A stretch of DNA of 64,000 bases from Verrucomicrobiia bacterium (lineage in GTDB: Bacteria; Verrucomicrobiota; Verrucomicrobiia; Opitutales; Cerasicoccaceae): assembly GCA_030432235.1 (NCBI GenBank), contig JAUIHT010000013.1, forward strand, positions 1 through 64,000, written 5' to 3'. Made by a program: the position numbers and the translations under genes. Positions within the stretch are counted from its first letter, which is position 1. Each line of letters begins with the position of its first letter. The notes below the pieces were generated by a model, which was not told the DNA's origin, ran no database searches, and worked only from the letters and a program-made list of their open reading frames with translations. Below, piece by piece: positions 27,798 to 37,800 of this stretch.

Positions 27798-29564
27798 ATG
27801 TCCACCATGCGTAAAGAATATTTGATTATCAAACCACTAACCCGTGTCATCGCAACGCTTGCCATTGCAGCATTCATCACAGCTGTATCCGCACAGGATA
27901 CCGTACCGAATGAAACCGAAGCCGAACGCGACGCGCGTATGCAGTGGTGGCGCGACGCCAAGTACGGCATGTTCATCCACTGGGGCGCCTCAACCTACCT
28001 GGGCGGAGAATGGAAAGGTAAAAATTACGGCGACAGTCACGGCCTGATCCGCAACGCAAAGCTTTCTCCCGAGGAATACGCCGCCGCCGTCCAGCCCTTC
28101 AATCCTATTGATTTCGACGCCGAGCAATGGGTACTTGACGCTCAGCGCTTCGGCTTCAAGTACATCGTCTTCATCGCCAAGCATCATGATGGTTTCGCGA
28201 TGTGGGATTCTGAAGCGTCCGATTTCAACATCATCGACGCCACTGACTTTGATCGTGACATCCTGGCCGAACTGTCAGCCGCCTGTCAAAAGTACGACAT
28301 GAAACTTGGTATTTACTACTCCCATGCACGTGACTGGTATCATCCCGGTGGGGCTATGGGGTTGCACAACATGCCCACCTGGCATCCGTCGCAGGAGGGT
28401 GAGTTCACCGATTACATCCACGAGGTTGCCGTCCCGCAGGTGCGCGAGCTGTTGACCAACTACGGTCCGATTGCCGAGTTCTGGTGGGACACGCCTGACA
28501 ACATGACACCGGAGCTGGCCGAACCGTTCACCGAACTGCTTCAGCTGCAACCCGGCATTGTCACCAACAGCCGGTTGCTCAGCCGCGACGGCACCGGAGG
28601 CGACTTCGACACGCCGGAGCGGTATATCCCAACCAAACAAGAGCATGACCTCGATTTTGAGGTCTGTATGACAATTGGACGTACCTGGATGTGGAGCAAG
28701 AAGGACGAACGAGAAAAAACAGGCCAGGACCTGCTCTTTAACTTGCTGGAGATTGCCAGTAAGGGCGGCAATTACCTGCTCAACATTGGCCCCACCCCAC
28801 AAGGAACCTTCGCCGACTGGCAGATCGAGCGGCTCGAATACGCCGGCAACTGGCTGGCGGAATACGGCGAGGCGATCTATGGCACGAGCGAGGGCCCTTT
28901 CCGTTATTGGGAAAACGGTTACGCCACCACCAAAGACAACGCACTCTATCTGCTTATAACCGAATGGCCGACCGACGGCAGGCTATATGTCCCGATCGGC
29001 AACGCACCCGAAACCGCACACACGCTGGGGGGGACTTCTCAATCGTTCACGTTTGAATCGACTGACAAGGGGTTGTTCATCGACGTGCCGGATCAGCCGC
29101 TGGATGACCGCGCGTCAGTGATTGTGCTCGACATGCCCGAGCCTGCGGTGCCTATCCGCCAGGGCCGGCTGCCTGACGAAGACGGAGCGTATGAACTAAC
29201 AGCAGTGGACGGAGAGCGCTACGGCCTGCGTCTACGGTTGATCGGCGATGTGATCCCCAGTTGGCCGACCGGTTTGTACAGTGTGACTTGGCCGATTTAT
29301 ATCGAATATCCAGGCACCTACAAGGTGCAGGCGACCTATGCCTGCGACCCAGACAAGGCCGGGGGCACGCTTGATTTGACATTCAACGAGCAAAAGCTCA
29401 CCGCGATCACGCAGCCGACCGCGTCGGTCACCGACTTCCAGACTTTTGATCTGGGCACGGTCACATTCGACCGCGAAATGCCCGTCGAAGTAGTGCTCAA
29501 GCAGCTCAAGAGAAAAGCCCCCGATGCGGTCAGTTTCAAGTCTTTGACGCTCACACGCGAGTAG
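27798..29564 (+). CDS. Alpha-L-fucosidase, GH29 (copy 1)
   Basis: About 588 residues. A signal peptide ends near AVSAQD, and the ATG at 27798 is chosen for it. GH29 hallmarks are KYGMFIHWG, FIAKHHDGFAMWDS and YYSHARDWYHP. The segment GPIAEFWWDTP carries the expected nucleophile Asp. The last 120 residues form a beta-rich module (YACDPDKAGGTLDL). The enzyme removes terminal alpha-L-fucose from glycans in the periplasm or outside. It is a paralog of the gene at 39260-40996; the cluster with sulfatases points to a fucose-containing sulfated polysaccharide. Confidence 0.92.
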   Translation: MSTMRKEYLIIKPLTRVIATLAIAAFITAVSAQDTVPNETEAERDARMQWWRDAKYGMFIHWGASTYLGGEWKGKNYGDSHGLIRNAKLSPEEYAAAVQPFNPIDFDAEQWVLDAQRFGFKYIVFIAKHHDGFAMWDSEASDFNIIDATDFDRDILAELSAACQKYDMKLGIYYSHARDWYHPGGAMGLHNMPTWHPSQEGEFTDYIHEVAVPQVRELLTNYGPIAEFWWDTPDNMTPELAEPFTELLQLQPGIVTNSRLLSRDGTGGDFDTPERYIPTKQEHDLDFEVCMTIGRTWMWSKKDEREKTGQDLLFNLLEIASKGGNYLLNIGPTPQGTFADWQIERLEYAGNWLAEYGEAIYGTSEGPFRYWENGYATTKDNALYLLITEWPTDGRLYVPIGNAPETAHTLGGTSQSFTFESTDKGLFIDVPDQPLDDRASVIVLDMPEPAVPIRQGRLPDEDGAYELTAVDGERYGLRLRLIGDVIPSWPTGLYSVTWPIYIEYPGTYKVQATYACDPDKAGGTLDLTFNEQKLTAITQPTASVTDFQTFDLGTVTFDREMPVEVVLKQLKRKAPDAVSFKSLTLTRE

Positions 29565-29783
29565 CCGATATCCGGCTGCAGGGCTGACCAGGTCGAAACC
29601 ATGCGTCCGTCATGGCTTACATATAGACACTCAATAGCCCAACTAATGAATAGCCCAAAGCGTACCCTTGGTTGCACGTTCAGTTGGGATATCGTAAGCC
29701 TGGGGATCGATATCGAAGACGTAAATGACGAATACAGCCACTGCAAATCAACCCAAATGTAATCCAGTCCCCCCTTTGCTTTT

Positions 29784-32096
29784 ATGAAGTACCGTACTGT
29801 AGTGAGTCTACTGGCTCTTCTGTCTGTTGCCCACGCCCAGACCTCTCAAGACATCCTTGAAGATGCTGTGGCGGTTTGGGAGATGAACACCTTGAACTCT
29901 ACCAATGGGCAGGCCCCGTTAGAGGCCGTGGGGGCTGTTACCGTCGGAGAAACCCTGCGCGGAATCGACCGGGAAGCTTCCCTGGAGCGAGGAGGCGGCG
30001 GAGAGGTCGCGGTTCTCTCGGGTGGTTACCTGAACGCGGGCGAGGGTGCGAACCGGCAGTTTCAGATAGAGGGAGATCAGCTCACGCTCCTGCTGCGCTT
30101 CAAGCTAGACGAAGGGGGGCTCTCCGCCGGAGAGCTTTTCTCCAAGCATGGCGGTCACGAAAAGTGCTCATACAACCTTTATGCGAATCGTGGTGATATC
30201 GGATTCGAAATCGGGACGGAGCATATTGACGGACTTACGGGCAGCATCCGTATTCCTGCTGACATGATTTCAGAGAATGCGTGGCAGACGGTTGCCGCCC
30301 GCTACGACGGCGATCAAATAACTATATTCCTAAACGGCGTCCTCGTCGCCATGGATAAGGCATCCGGGGATCTGCGTGAGAACAATGAGCCGTTGATACT
30401 TGGCCGCGCCATGCGCGGGGAGGTCGATTTAGCAGCGATTTGGAAACGTGCGCTTTCCGACGCGGAGATCGAGACACTTGGCGGGGATCCCGAGTCTATT
30501 ACCCGGAAGAAAAGAGAATTACTCGAAGAAATCGAGAAGCAAACGGGCAAAGACGGCCTGACTACCGTTGACAAAATGCGGGCCGCACGGGAGCTCCGGG
30601 AGGACCTTGCCTCTGACCGTCAACGCCCCCGCTATCACCTAATGCCTCCAGAAGGCTACTGGAACGATATCAACGGCACCTTATACTGGAAGGGGCGTTA
30701 CCACGTGATGTTCCTGGGCCGAACAGCCCCGGATGCCCAGACCGTACTGGACGGTATCGACACGCCGCTGGCACGCGAGACTTGGATGCACGCCTCCAGC
30801 GCCGATCTCGTACACTGGGTGCAGCACCCTCCCGCGATGAAGCCGGTTTTCGACGGCTCCATGCCGCGGGGGCAATTCAGCGGCGATGCCATCGACGGTG
30901 CTCCAGAGCCAACGCTCATTTATCACGTTCCCTCCCAGGGAACCAGTATCTCAACCGCCGCCGATCCGAACGACCCCGAGCTTATTGAGTGGACGCCCAG
31001 TCCGCACAACCCCGTTATCCCCGAGGATGGCGAGCCTGACGAAGTCGTGGTTTTCGACCCCACCGTCTGGAGGGAGGAAGACGGCACCTACTATGCGCTC
31101 ATCGGTAACAAAAACCGCGCCCCGGGTTACGAGGGTGACTCGACCAGCCTTTACCGTACAACGGACCTTATCAACTGGGAGTACCGCGGGCCATTCTACA
31201 AGTCTGCCCGAAAATGGACCCATGAGTTGGAAGATGCGGCCTGCCCGGACTTTTTTCCCATTGGCAACGACAAGCACATGCTGCTCATGCACGGCCACCG
31301 TCCGCTTTTAAATACCCATTATTATATCGGTGTATGGGACCGCGAGAACGAACGCTTCATCCCTGAGCAGCACGGTCGCATGAGCTGGGCGGGCGGTGAA
31401 GTGTGCGCGCCCGAGACACTCGAAGATGATCAAGGGCGACGTATTTACTGGGGGGCTGTACGGGACGCGATTCGCACTTCCCCTGGCTGGAAGACTGTGG
31501 CGACGCTCCCGCGCATCCTCAGCCTCGACGAAGACGATACCCTCCTGATCGAGCCGGTTCCCGAGCTGGAAGCTCTGCGCTACAACGAACGCAGCTTTCA
31601 GGACCTGACCATTTCCGGTGAACAGCGGCTCGACGATCCCGGCGGAGACCTGCTTGAAATACGCGCCGAAATCATTCCGGGCAAGGCCCGCGAGTTTGGT
31701 ATCATCGTACGCCAGTCTCCGCACGGCGAAGAACAACTACCCGTCATGATCAATCTGGATGACAATACGGTCTATACGGATATCAGCAAAGCGTCCCTGA
31801 ACCCGAAAGTGAAGTACAGGCGTCTTACCTACAAACAATCATTTGAGGCCCTCTCGGATGATCAAAAATATGTGAACCGACAGGAGGCCCCCTTTACGCT
31901 GAAGCCAGGTGAGACGGTCGATTTACGCATTTTCATCGACAAAAGCATCGTTGAAATATTCGTCAACGGCCGCCAGTGCGTGACACAGCGTATCTACCCG
32001 ACCCGGAAGGATGCGCTCGGCATCTCGCTGGTTTCCAAGGAGGCTCCCATGACGATCCGCAACTTGCATATCTGGGACATGCACCCGACCCATTGA
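29784..32096 (+). CDS. Secreted GH32-like protein with N-terminal LamG domain
   Basis: 770 residues: signal peptide (VAHA), a LamG-type domain at about 30-235, a short coiled linker (KKRELLEEIEKQTGKD), a five-bladed GH32-like catalytic domain from about 275 and a C-terminal beta-sandwich ending near IFVNGRQC. The nucleophile motif is WNDING (canonical WMNDPNG keeps the same Asp). The RDP motif is VFDPTVW, with Phe where Arg is expected, and the EC motif reads AACPDFF, so the usual acid/base Glu is Ala. The fold is clear, but fructan hydrolysis is doubtful. It lies 219 bases after the fucosidase. Confidence 0.75.
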   Translation: MKYRTVVSLLALLSVAHAQTSQDILEDAVAVWEMNTLNSTNGQAPLEAVGAVTVGETLRGIDREASLERGGGGEVAVLSGGYLNAGEGANRQFQIEGDQLTLLLRFKLDEGGLSAGELFSKHGGHEKCSYNLYANRGDIGFEIGTEHIDGLTGSIRIPADMISENAWQTVAARYDGDQITIFLNGVLVAMDKASGDLRENNEPLILGRAMRGEVDLAAIWKRALSDAEIETLGGDPESITRKKRELLEEIEKQTGKDGLTTVDKMRAARELREDLASDRQRPRYHLMPPEGYWNDINGTLYWKGRYHVMFLGRTAPDAQTVLDGIDTPLARETWMHASSADLVHWVQHPPAMKPVFDGSMPRGQFSGDAIDGAPEPTLIYHVPSQGTSISTAADPNDPELIEWTPSPHNPVIPEDGEPDEVVVFDPTVWREEDGTYYALIGNKNRAPGYEGDSTSLYRTTDLINWEYRGPFYKSARKWTHELEDAACPDFFPIGNDKHMLLMHGHRPLLNTHYYIGVWDRENERFIPEQHGRMSWAGGEVCAPETLEDDQGRRIYWGAVRDAIRTSPGWKTVATLPRILSLDEDDTLLIEPVPELEALRYNERSFQDLTISGEQRLDDPGGDLLEIRAEIIPGKAREFGIIVRQSPHGEEQLPVMINLDDNTVYTDISKASLNPKVKYRRLTYKQSFEALSDDQKYVNRQEAPFTLKPGETVDLRIFIDKSIVEIFVNGRQCVTQRIYPTRKDALGISLVSKEAPMTIRNLHIWDMHPTH

Positions 32097-32526
32097 AACG
32101 CAAGTATCCGAATATACGCACACATGTGTTTTCCTCATCGTTGATTGTTGTCTATATAACGTGAAACGCTTAGCATTTTTAGGTACTTATACGCACAGAA
32201 AGTACTACTATATCGATCTATGCCGGAGGAATTTAAATCCGGCACCATGATCGAGTGTTAGCATAACACCCCGTCTCTGTTGAAAAAAACAAGAGTTTTC
32301 CAAATATAGATTCTAATAAATCAATCCCATATCGCATAGGACATCGATTCCCGTTATCAGCGACATTTCTTTTCGACGGAAGCAACTGGGCAAATCGCAG
32401 AACCCTGAAATTCGATATGATTTCAACTCACTGTGTCGATACGCTTAGTTTTAACACTGTCTAAAATCCCTTTATATACTCGGTTACACCCTTCCCTTTA
32501 TACTGAACCGGAATTATAACAAAAAG
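32097..32526. promoter_or_regulatory. Control region before the 32527 gene
   Basis: The gap holds a hairpin TGCCGGA/TCCGGCA (32221-32244), a possible end of the GH32 transcript, and the palindrome at 32255-32269. No gene is visible. Confidence 0.45.
32255..32269. promoter_or_regulatory. TGTTA-type palindromic operator 1
   Basis: GTGTTAGCATAACAC. The core TGTTA...TAACA recurs before five other genes in the window. It lies 258 bases upstream of the 32527 start. Confidence 0.55.
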
Positions 32527-33369
32527 ATGCAAGCAACGAATCTCCATTCCCACTCTAAATCCATCACCACACCCTATCTTAAAACCCTCACCTTTGCCGT
32601 GCTTCTGCCTTTCTGCACAAACGCCGATACGATCCTGTTGCACGATGATTTCGAAGATGGCAGCCGTTTTAATCAGGATTTGCCTGATTCTGCGGAGTGG
32701 TTTGCTTCCTTCAATAATCTCCGAATGGCAAAAACCGCATCTAGGGAGTACTCTCTGGAGAACGCTCCGGTAGGTAGTGTCGCACGGCACGGTGTCGCCT
32801 ATTTCGCCCCCTCGGATGCTCCAGTCTCACTGGCCGACGGGGAAACGCTCACCGTCTCATTTAACGTAACCCCGACCTCGCGCACTCCTGAAAACGGACT
32901 ACATGTGTTGCGTGTCGGAGTGCTCCATTCCGGTAGCGAACAGCAAAAGATTGATAATGGTAATGCAGATCCCAAGGTAAGCGGCTACGGTTTTTTTATC
33001 AATCCCGCAGACCAGCGCATTCGCATTTACGGTCGCACCGACGACGCCGGCCCACTCTTTTCCTCACTTGGCAGTGGCAATGGTTGGGCAGGCGGAAAGA
33101 CCGGCGGATTTCTTTTCGGCAACACCCCCTCCTATAGCGTCTCGATGACTCAAGACAAAACCTACAAAATCACTGTCGCAATCAAACGTCTTAACAATGA
33201 CGATCTGGACATTACCTATACTATCACTGAGGGAGATGAAACGACGGAGGTCAACTTTGTGGAAAGCGATTATCTTGTTTATGATTTCGATACCATTGCC
33301 TTCGCCTGGGGCGATGCTTTCGGTGACGGCCTCGTCGACAACGTAACCGTCACTCACACAACTACCTGA
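32527..33369 (+). CDS. Secreted single-domain protein of a new four-copy family
   Basis: 280 residues. A signal peptide (LTFAVLLPFCTNADT) is followed by one 240-residue domain that begins DDFEDGSRFNQDLPDSAEWF and ends FAWGDAFGDGLVDNVTVTH. The same domain occurs twice at the end of the 34827 protein and once, with a PEP-CTERM tail, in the 50565-51446 protein. This copy lacks any sorting tail, so it is probably soluble in the periplasm or secreted. The beta-rich pattern suggests a jelly-roll, possibly a glycan-binding module. I do not know a named family for it. Confidence 0.75.
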   Translation: MQATNLHSHSKSITTPYLKTLTFAVLLPFCTNADTILLHDDFEDGSRFNQDLPDSAEWFASFNNLRMAKTASREYSLENAPVGSVARHGVAYFAPSDAPVSLADGETLTVSFNVTPTSRTPENGLHVLRVGVLHSGSEQQKIDNGNADPKVSGYGFFINPADQRIRIYGRTDDAGPLFSSLGSGNGWAGGKTGGFLFGNTPSYSVSMTQDKTYKITVAIKRLNNDDLDITYTITEGDETTEVNFVESDYLVYDFDTIAFAWGDAFGDGLVDNVTVTHTTT

Positions 33370-33400
33370 ATGCAGGACTCCACAATTTAACTATTACCCT

Positions 33401-33415
33401 TTGTTATCATAACAC
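33401..33415. promoter_or_regulatory. TGTTA-type palindromic operator 2
   Basis: TTGTTATCATAACAC, the site closest to the ideal palindrome. Confidence 0.55.
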
Positions 33416-33482
33416 GACGCCGCCCGCCAAAGCAAAAAACTATTCTACCCTAAACACGGTCCCCTGTTGCTGACCCTCACTT

Positions 33483-33497
33483 TTGTTACCATAACCC
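33483..33497. promoter_or_regulatory. TGTTA-type palindromic operator 3
   Basis: TTGTTACCATAACCC, with one mismatch in the right arm. Confidence 0.45.
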
Positions 33498-33750
33498 ATA
33501 GCCGCCTTTGACTATCATGGCTGTGGCCTCATGAATTCAGGACGAACATTCGATAGCTTTTCTTGTTCAACAAACATCCCCGGGCACATCGGAAAACGCC
33601 CAGAGACAATCTACCCAAGAATCTCGTTTGTATACTCACGAAGTTCCACTTTCTCCAACGGCCCTCTCCGAAAATTCCCTGACCCGACAGCATTTATTTT
33701 CATTCGTCGTTTTGGGATTAACTTACGCAACGAGTTCAGAATAAAATCGT

Positions 33751-34719
33751 ATGAATTCCGACAAAACTATCCACCCTCCCCAGACAGATATCGGGCCTCC
33801 CCGAGGCCAGATGCGCTGCGGCAAGCACCGCGGTATCATCCCTCCGATGGTCACACCTCTAGCTGATCCCGACACTCTCGACCTCGACGGTCTTGAGCGG
33901 ATAATAGAGCACATTCTCGCGGGAGGCGTAAACGGGCTCTTTGTTCTTGGTACCACCGGTGAAGGCCCCAGCCTCAGTTACAATCTACGCCGCGAGGTGA
34001 TAGCGGCCACGTGCCGTTTCGTCAATAAACGCGTTCCGGTCTATGTCGCCGTCACCGACACGGCCTATGCTGAGACTCTCAGCCTTGGCCGCTATGCCGC
34101 AGACTACGGTGCCGACTTCCTTGTCCTAGCCACTCCCTACTACTACGTCGCCGCGGGCAGTGATCTTCTGCAGTATACTGAGCAGGCTGTTCGCGAGCTG
34201 CCACTTCCCGTTTTCCTCTACAATATTCCCTCCCTGACAAAGGCCCATTTCAGTTATGATATCGTCCGACGATCTCTGGATTGGCCCAACTGCGTGGGAC
34301 TCAAAGACAGCTCCTGTGACGTGCTCGGTTTTCACAAAATGAAGCGCACCATTGCCAGCCGTTCCGATTTTTCACTCCTCGTCGGGCCGGAGGAGATACT
34401 CGCTGAGACGGTTATGCTCGGCGCCGATGGCGGCGTCAACGGAGGAGCGAACCTCTTCCCTTCCCTGTATGTTGAAACTTTCGAGGCAGCCGACGCGCAG
34501 GATGCAAGAAAAGCGGTGGAGTTACAGGGGCGCATACTCGACATTTCCGATTCGATTTACGGGCACGGTCAGTCCGGGGGCACAATTATACAAGGCCTGA
34601 AGTGCGCTCTCGCCTGCCTCGGCCTCTGCAAGGATGTCATGGCGCAACCCTTTCCTCCCCTCGACCGCGAAGGCCGGCTGGCAATCCACGCGGAGCTTGA
34701 GCGTCTGGATCTTCTCTAG
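33751..34719 (+). CDS. DapA-family aldolase/lyase
   Basis: 322 residues, slightly longer than DapA because of a 25-residue polar start. GTTGEGPSL is the phosphate/carboxylate loop, YNIP holds the catalytic Tyr, and CVGLKDSS holds the Schiff-base Lys. Members include dihydrodipicolinate synthase, N-acetylneuraminate lyase and keto-deoxy sugar acid aldolases. In a glycan cluster the last is more likely, for example cleavage of a 2-keto-3-deoxy acid to pyruvate and an aldehyde. Two operator-like palindromes lie upstream. It is distinct from the DapA paralog at 55260. Confidence 0.82.
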   Translation: MNSDKTIHPPQTDIGPPRGQMRCGKHRGIIPPMVTPLADPDTLDLDGLERIIEHILAGGVNGLFVLGTTGEGPSLSYNLRREVIAATCRFVNKRVPVYVAVTDTAYAETLSLGRYAADYGADFLVLATPYYYVAAGSDLLQYTEQAVRELPLPVFLYNIPSLTKAHFSYDIVRRSLDWPNCVGLKDSSCDVLGFHKMKRTIASRSDFSLLVGPEEILAETVMLGADGGVNGGANLFPSLYVETFEAADAQDARKAVELQGRILDISDSIYGHGQSGGTIIQGLKCALACLGLCKDVMAQPFPPLDREGRLAIHAELERLDLL

Positions 34720-34826
34720 GGCATAATAAGCAGCCAGGATTGTCCTCCTGGATCCGCCGATGCCCCTTCGTCCGGCTTGCTTTTTCAACCCCCACAGAAC
34801 TCAACCACCCCGAATCTCACACTTGT

Positions 34827-37800
34827 ATGCCTCCCATTTCAACAACCTATATGTACGAGCAGCTTTTGTCCTGCTTTCAACGGCGTCTCGGACTACTCCG
34901 CTTTCGTCCCATCTGGTTGCTGACGTTAACGATCATATCCGTGCTATTCACCGGTACGACCCGCGCTGTCGACCTGGAACAGCTTGGCGGTGTCGTCATT
35001 CACAAGCACAACCAAAGCGAGCGCTACATAGCCGACCCTGCGATCACGGTCATGCCCGACGGCAGCTATATCGCCAGTCACAACTGGCATGGTGATAACC
35101 CGCCGTCTCCACGCACGACACGGGTCTACCGTTCCACCGATGGCGGTCAGACATGGACGTTCCGCTCGGAAGTCGACAAGTCCAAGCAGATTCTCTACAG
35201 CTACAATGGCGATCTCTATATGCTGGGAGGTTTTAACCCCAAAATCCGCCGCTCTACCGATATGGGGTTGACGTGGTCGAGCCCGGAATCCCTTCCCAGC
35301 GGCGGTTCTGACTCAGCTGTCAGCGTACCGCATATCTACAATGGACGTATATACTTTGCCAACGGTATGCGTCTGATTTCGGCTCCGCTCGTGCCGAACC
35401 TGCTCGAGGCGGACTGGACCGCGACCAACGAGCTGGCCGCAACGCCTTCGGGGTCGGGATCGTGGCTCGGTGGTGATTTCAAACGGTGGCACGAGAGCCA
35501 GGTCGTGGCCTCCCCCCAGACGGGAGTCGTCATGATGCCCAACATTGAAGACCTGCCTTATTCTGCATTGATAGAGTGTAACGAAGCCGCGACGACGCTT
35601 TCCTTTGATACTGACGACTTTGTCAATCTGCCGGGCGCCGACAAGAAGTTCTGTGTCTTCTACGACGAGGTATCCGAGCGCTTCTGGGCACTGACCAATC
35701 CAGTGCTAACGGAGCACGGCGGCTACGGCACGTCGCGAAACGAGGACCTCATTCGCAACGCCGGGGCGCTATATTCCTCTGCCGACTTGCGGAACTGGGA
35801 GCTAGAAAAGATGCTGCTCTACACGGCGGATATTGATCACGAAGGCTTCCACTACTATTGCGCGGCGGTCGATGGCGATGACCTCGTCTTTGTCGCACGC
35901 ACGGCCTTGACTGATGGCAGTTATACGCCACCGCGAGCCCATGACGGCAATATTCTCTCCTTTCACAGGCTGGAGAACTTCCGTAATCCAGAGCGAAAAT
36001 ATGCTCTGGTCACCTGTACCGATAGCGACAAAATCCGCCGGGTAGAAACGACCCTCAACGCAAACCTCGCCCCTAACGGCCAGTTCACTACCTTCTCCAT
36101 GGACCGGCCTTTCGGCATCACACAAGCGACGAACGGGGACGTTTACGTCGGAGAAAACAAGGCGGGAGGACGCATCTTACGCTTCACACCTGAGGGTAGC
36201 TATGTGGAGACGGTGGCGACCGAAGGGGTGGACTTCGATGGTATGCCAGTGGCGATGACCTCCTATGGCGATGACGTCTTTTTTACCTCATGGGGGACCT
36301 CCGACCGCGTGCACCGACTGGACACGCTTACCAGCGACGTCAGCTTCTTCGTCACCGGTAGCTTCGGGCTTCAAGAACCCAAGGGCATCGTCGCCGGCTC
36401 GGACGGCACGATTTATGTGGCCGACAGCGGCAATGGCCGGATCAGTAAATTCGACGCTGTAAGCCGAGACTTCCTCGGCAACCTGCTCACCGGTCGAGAC
36501 GACGTCAACGCCCTCGGCATTCACGAGTCGAGCAACCGTATGTTTTTTTCCTGGAATGGAGGAAGCCACACGAACCTGGGTCGCGCATTACTTGATACCG
36601 GTGCGGTACAGACTTATTATAACATCAGCGACCTTGGCACCGTCAGCGGATTTATTCGATACAACGGCGAGTACTACTTCACCGACTATGAGGCCGATAC
36701 GCTCTACCGGCTTGAGATCAGTAACAGCAAGACGACCAACATCAACGTGACTTTCCACGGCGTCTCACACATCCAACCACTGGCGCCGATCGCTCCGACA
36801 ATCGTCTCCTCACCGTCTTCTCAGGTGATCAACGAGGGCTCTATGGTCGTTCTCGAAGTCGAGGTGGATGGCTTTCCTGAGCCTTACCTGCAATGGTATT
36901 ACGAGGGGAATCCTATTTCTGGAGAAAATGATACGTCATTAAGCCTGGAGAACTTTACGGCGAGCATGGCAGGGGATTACACGGTAACGGCCACTAATAG
37001 TGGAGGCAGTTCGAGTAGCAGCCCAGCCACACTACTTGTGTCTCAGTCGATATCGTTCTTCCCACAACCTGTGGTTCGCTTTTCCACTGAAGGGATTCCG
37101 CTCTTTGCTGAGTCAGACTCTGGCTTGCCTGTGGCCCTAGAAGTGACCTCAGGGCCCGGCACAGTACAGTGGACGACTCTATTGCCCAGCGGCCTCGGTG
37201 ATATTGACCTGCGTGCCACACAAAGTGGAGATGATCAGTATGCACCGGCTGCACCCGTTGATCGTACCGTTACCGTTGAGTCGAGCTTCGACTACTGGCG
37301 TTACGGCCAATTCTCGGCAGCTGAACTTGAAAACCTTCAAGTCAGCGGGCCTGCTGCCACTCCCGATGATGGCTTATACAATTTGATGAAATATGCTCTG
37401 GGGCTGGGTCGTTATGAGTCTTATTCGCACCTATTGCCGAGTGCGGGTACGCAGGGAAATGCATACCTTTACGAATACTGGCGTGATCCCACCGTCAAGG
37501 ATGTAGACTGGCTGGTCGAAGTATCTTCCAGCCTTTCCGGTGGTTGGCACCGGCCCCAAAACTTACAGGAAATGTTTGTGGAAAACGTTAGCGGAAGAGA
37601 ACGTTGGCGAGTACTCGTGCCTATGGGTTTTGGGCCACAGTGTTTCTTTAGGTTAAACCTTTTAAGGTTAGACGAAGATAACAATCTAATCCTTCAACAA
37701 GATAATTTTGAAGATAATAACCGCTCTAACCAGTATCTGCCCGATTCCGCGCAGTGGTTTCAGTCCTTCAATAACCTCGATATTGTCGAGACATCACCGG

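Larger units (their letters stand above)
33370..33750. promoter_or_regulatory. Control region before the aldolase gene, with two operators
   Basis: A 381-base gap. It carries TTGTTATCATAACAC (33401-33415) and TTGTTACCATAACCC (33483-33497), 82 bases apart, i.e. near-integral helical spacing for looping. An open stretch from 33531 has no recognisable protein. Confidence 0.5.

Noticed and set aside
29646-29763. A small plus-strand frame (about 38 codons) between the fucosidase and the GH32-like gene
   Set aside because: No ribosome site, no recognisable product, and the length is expected by chance.
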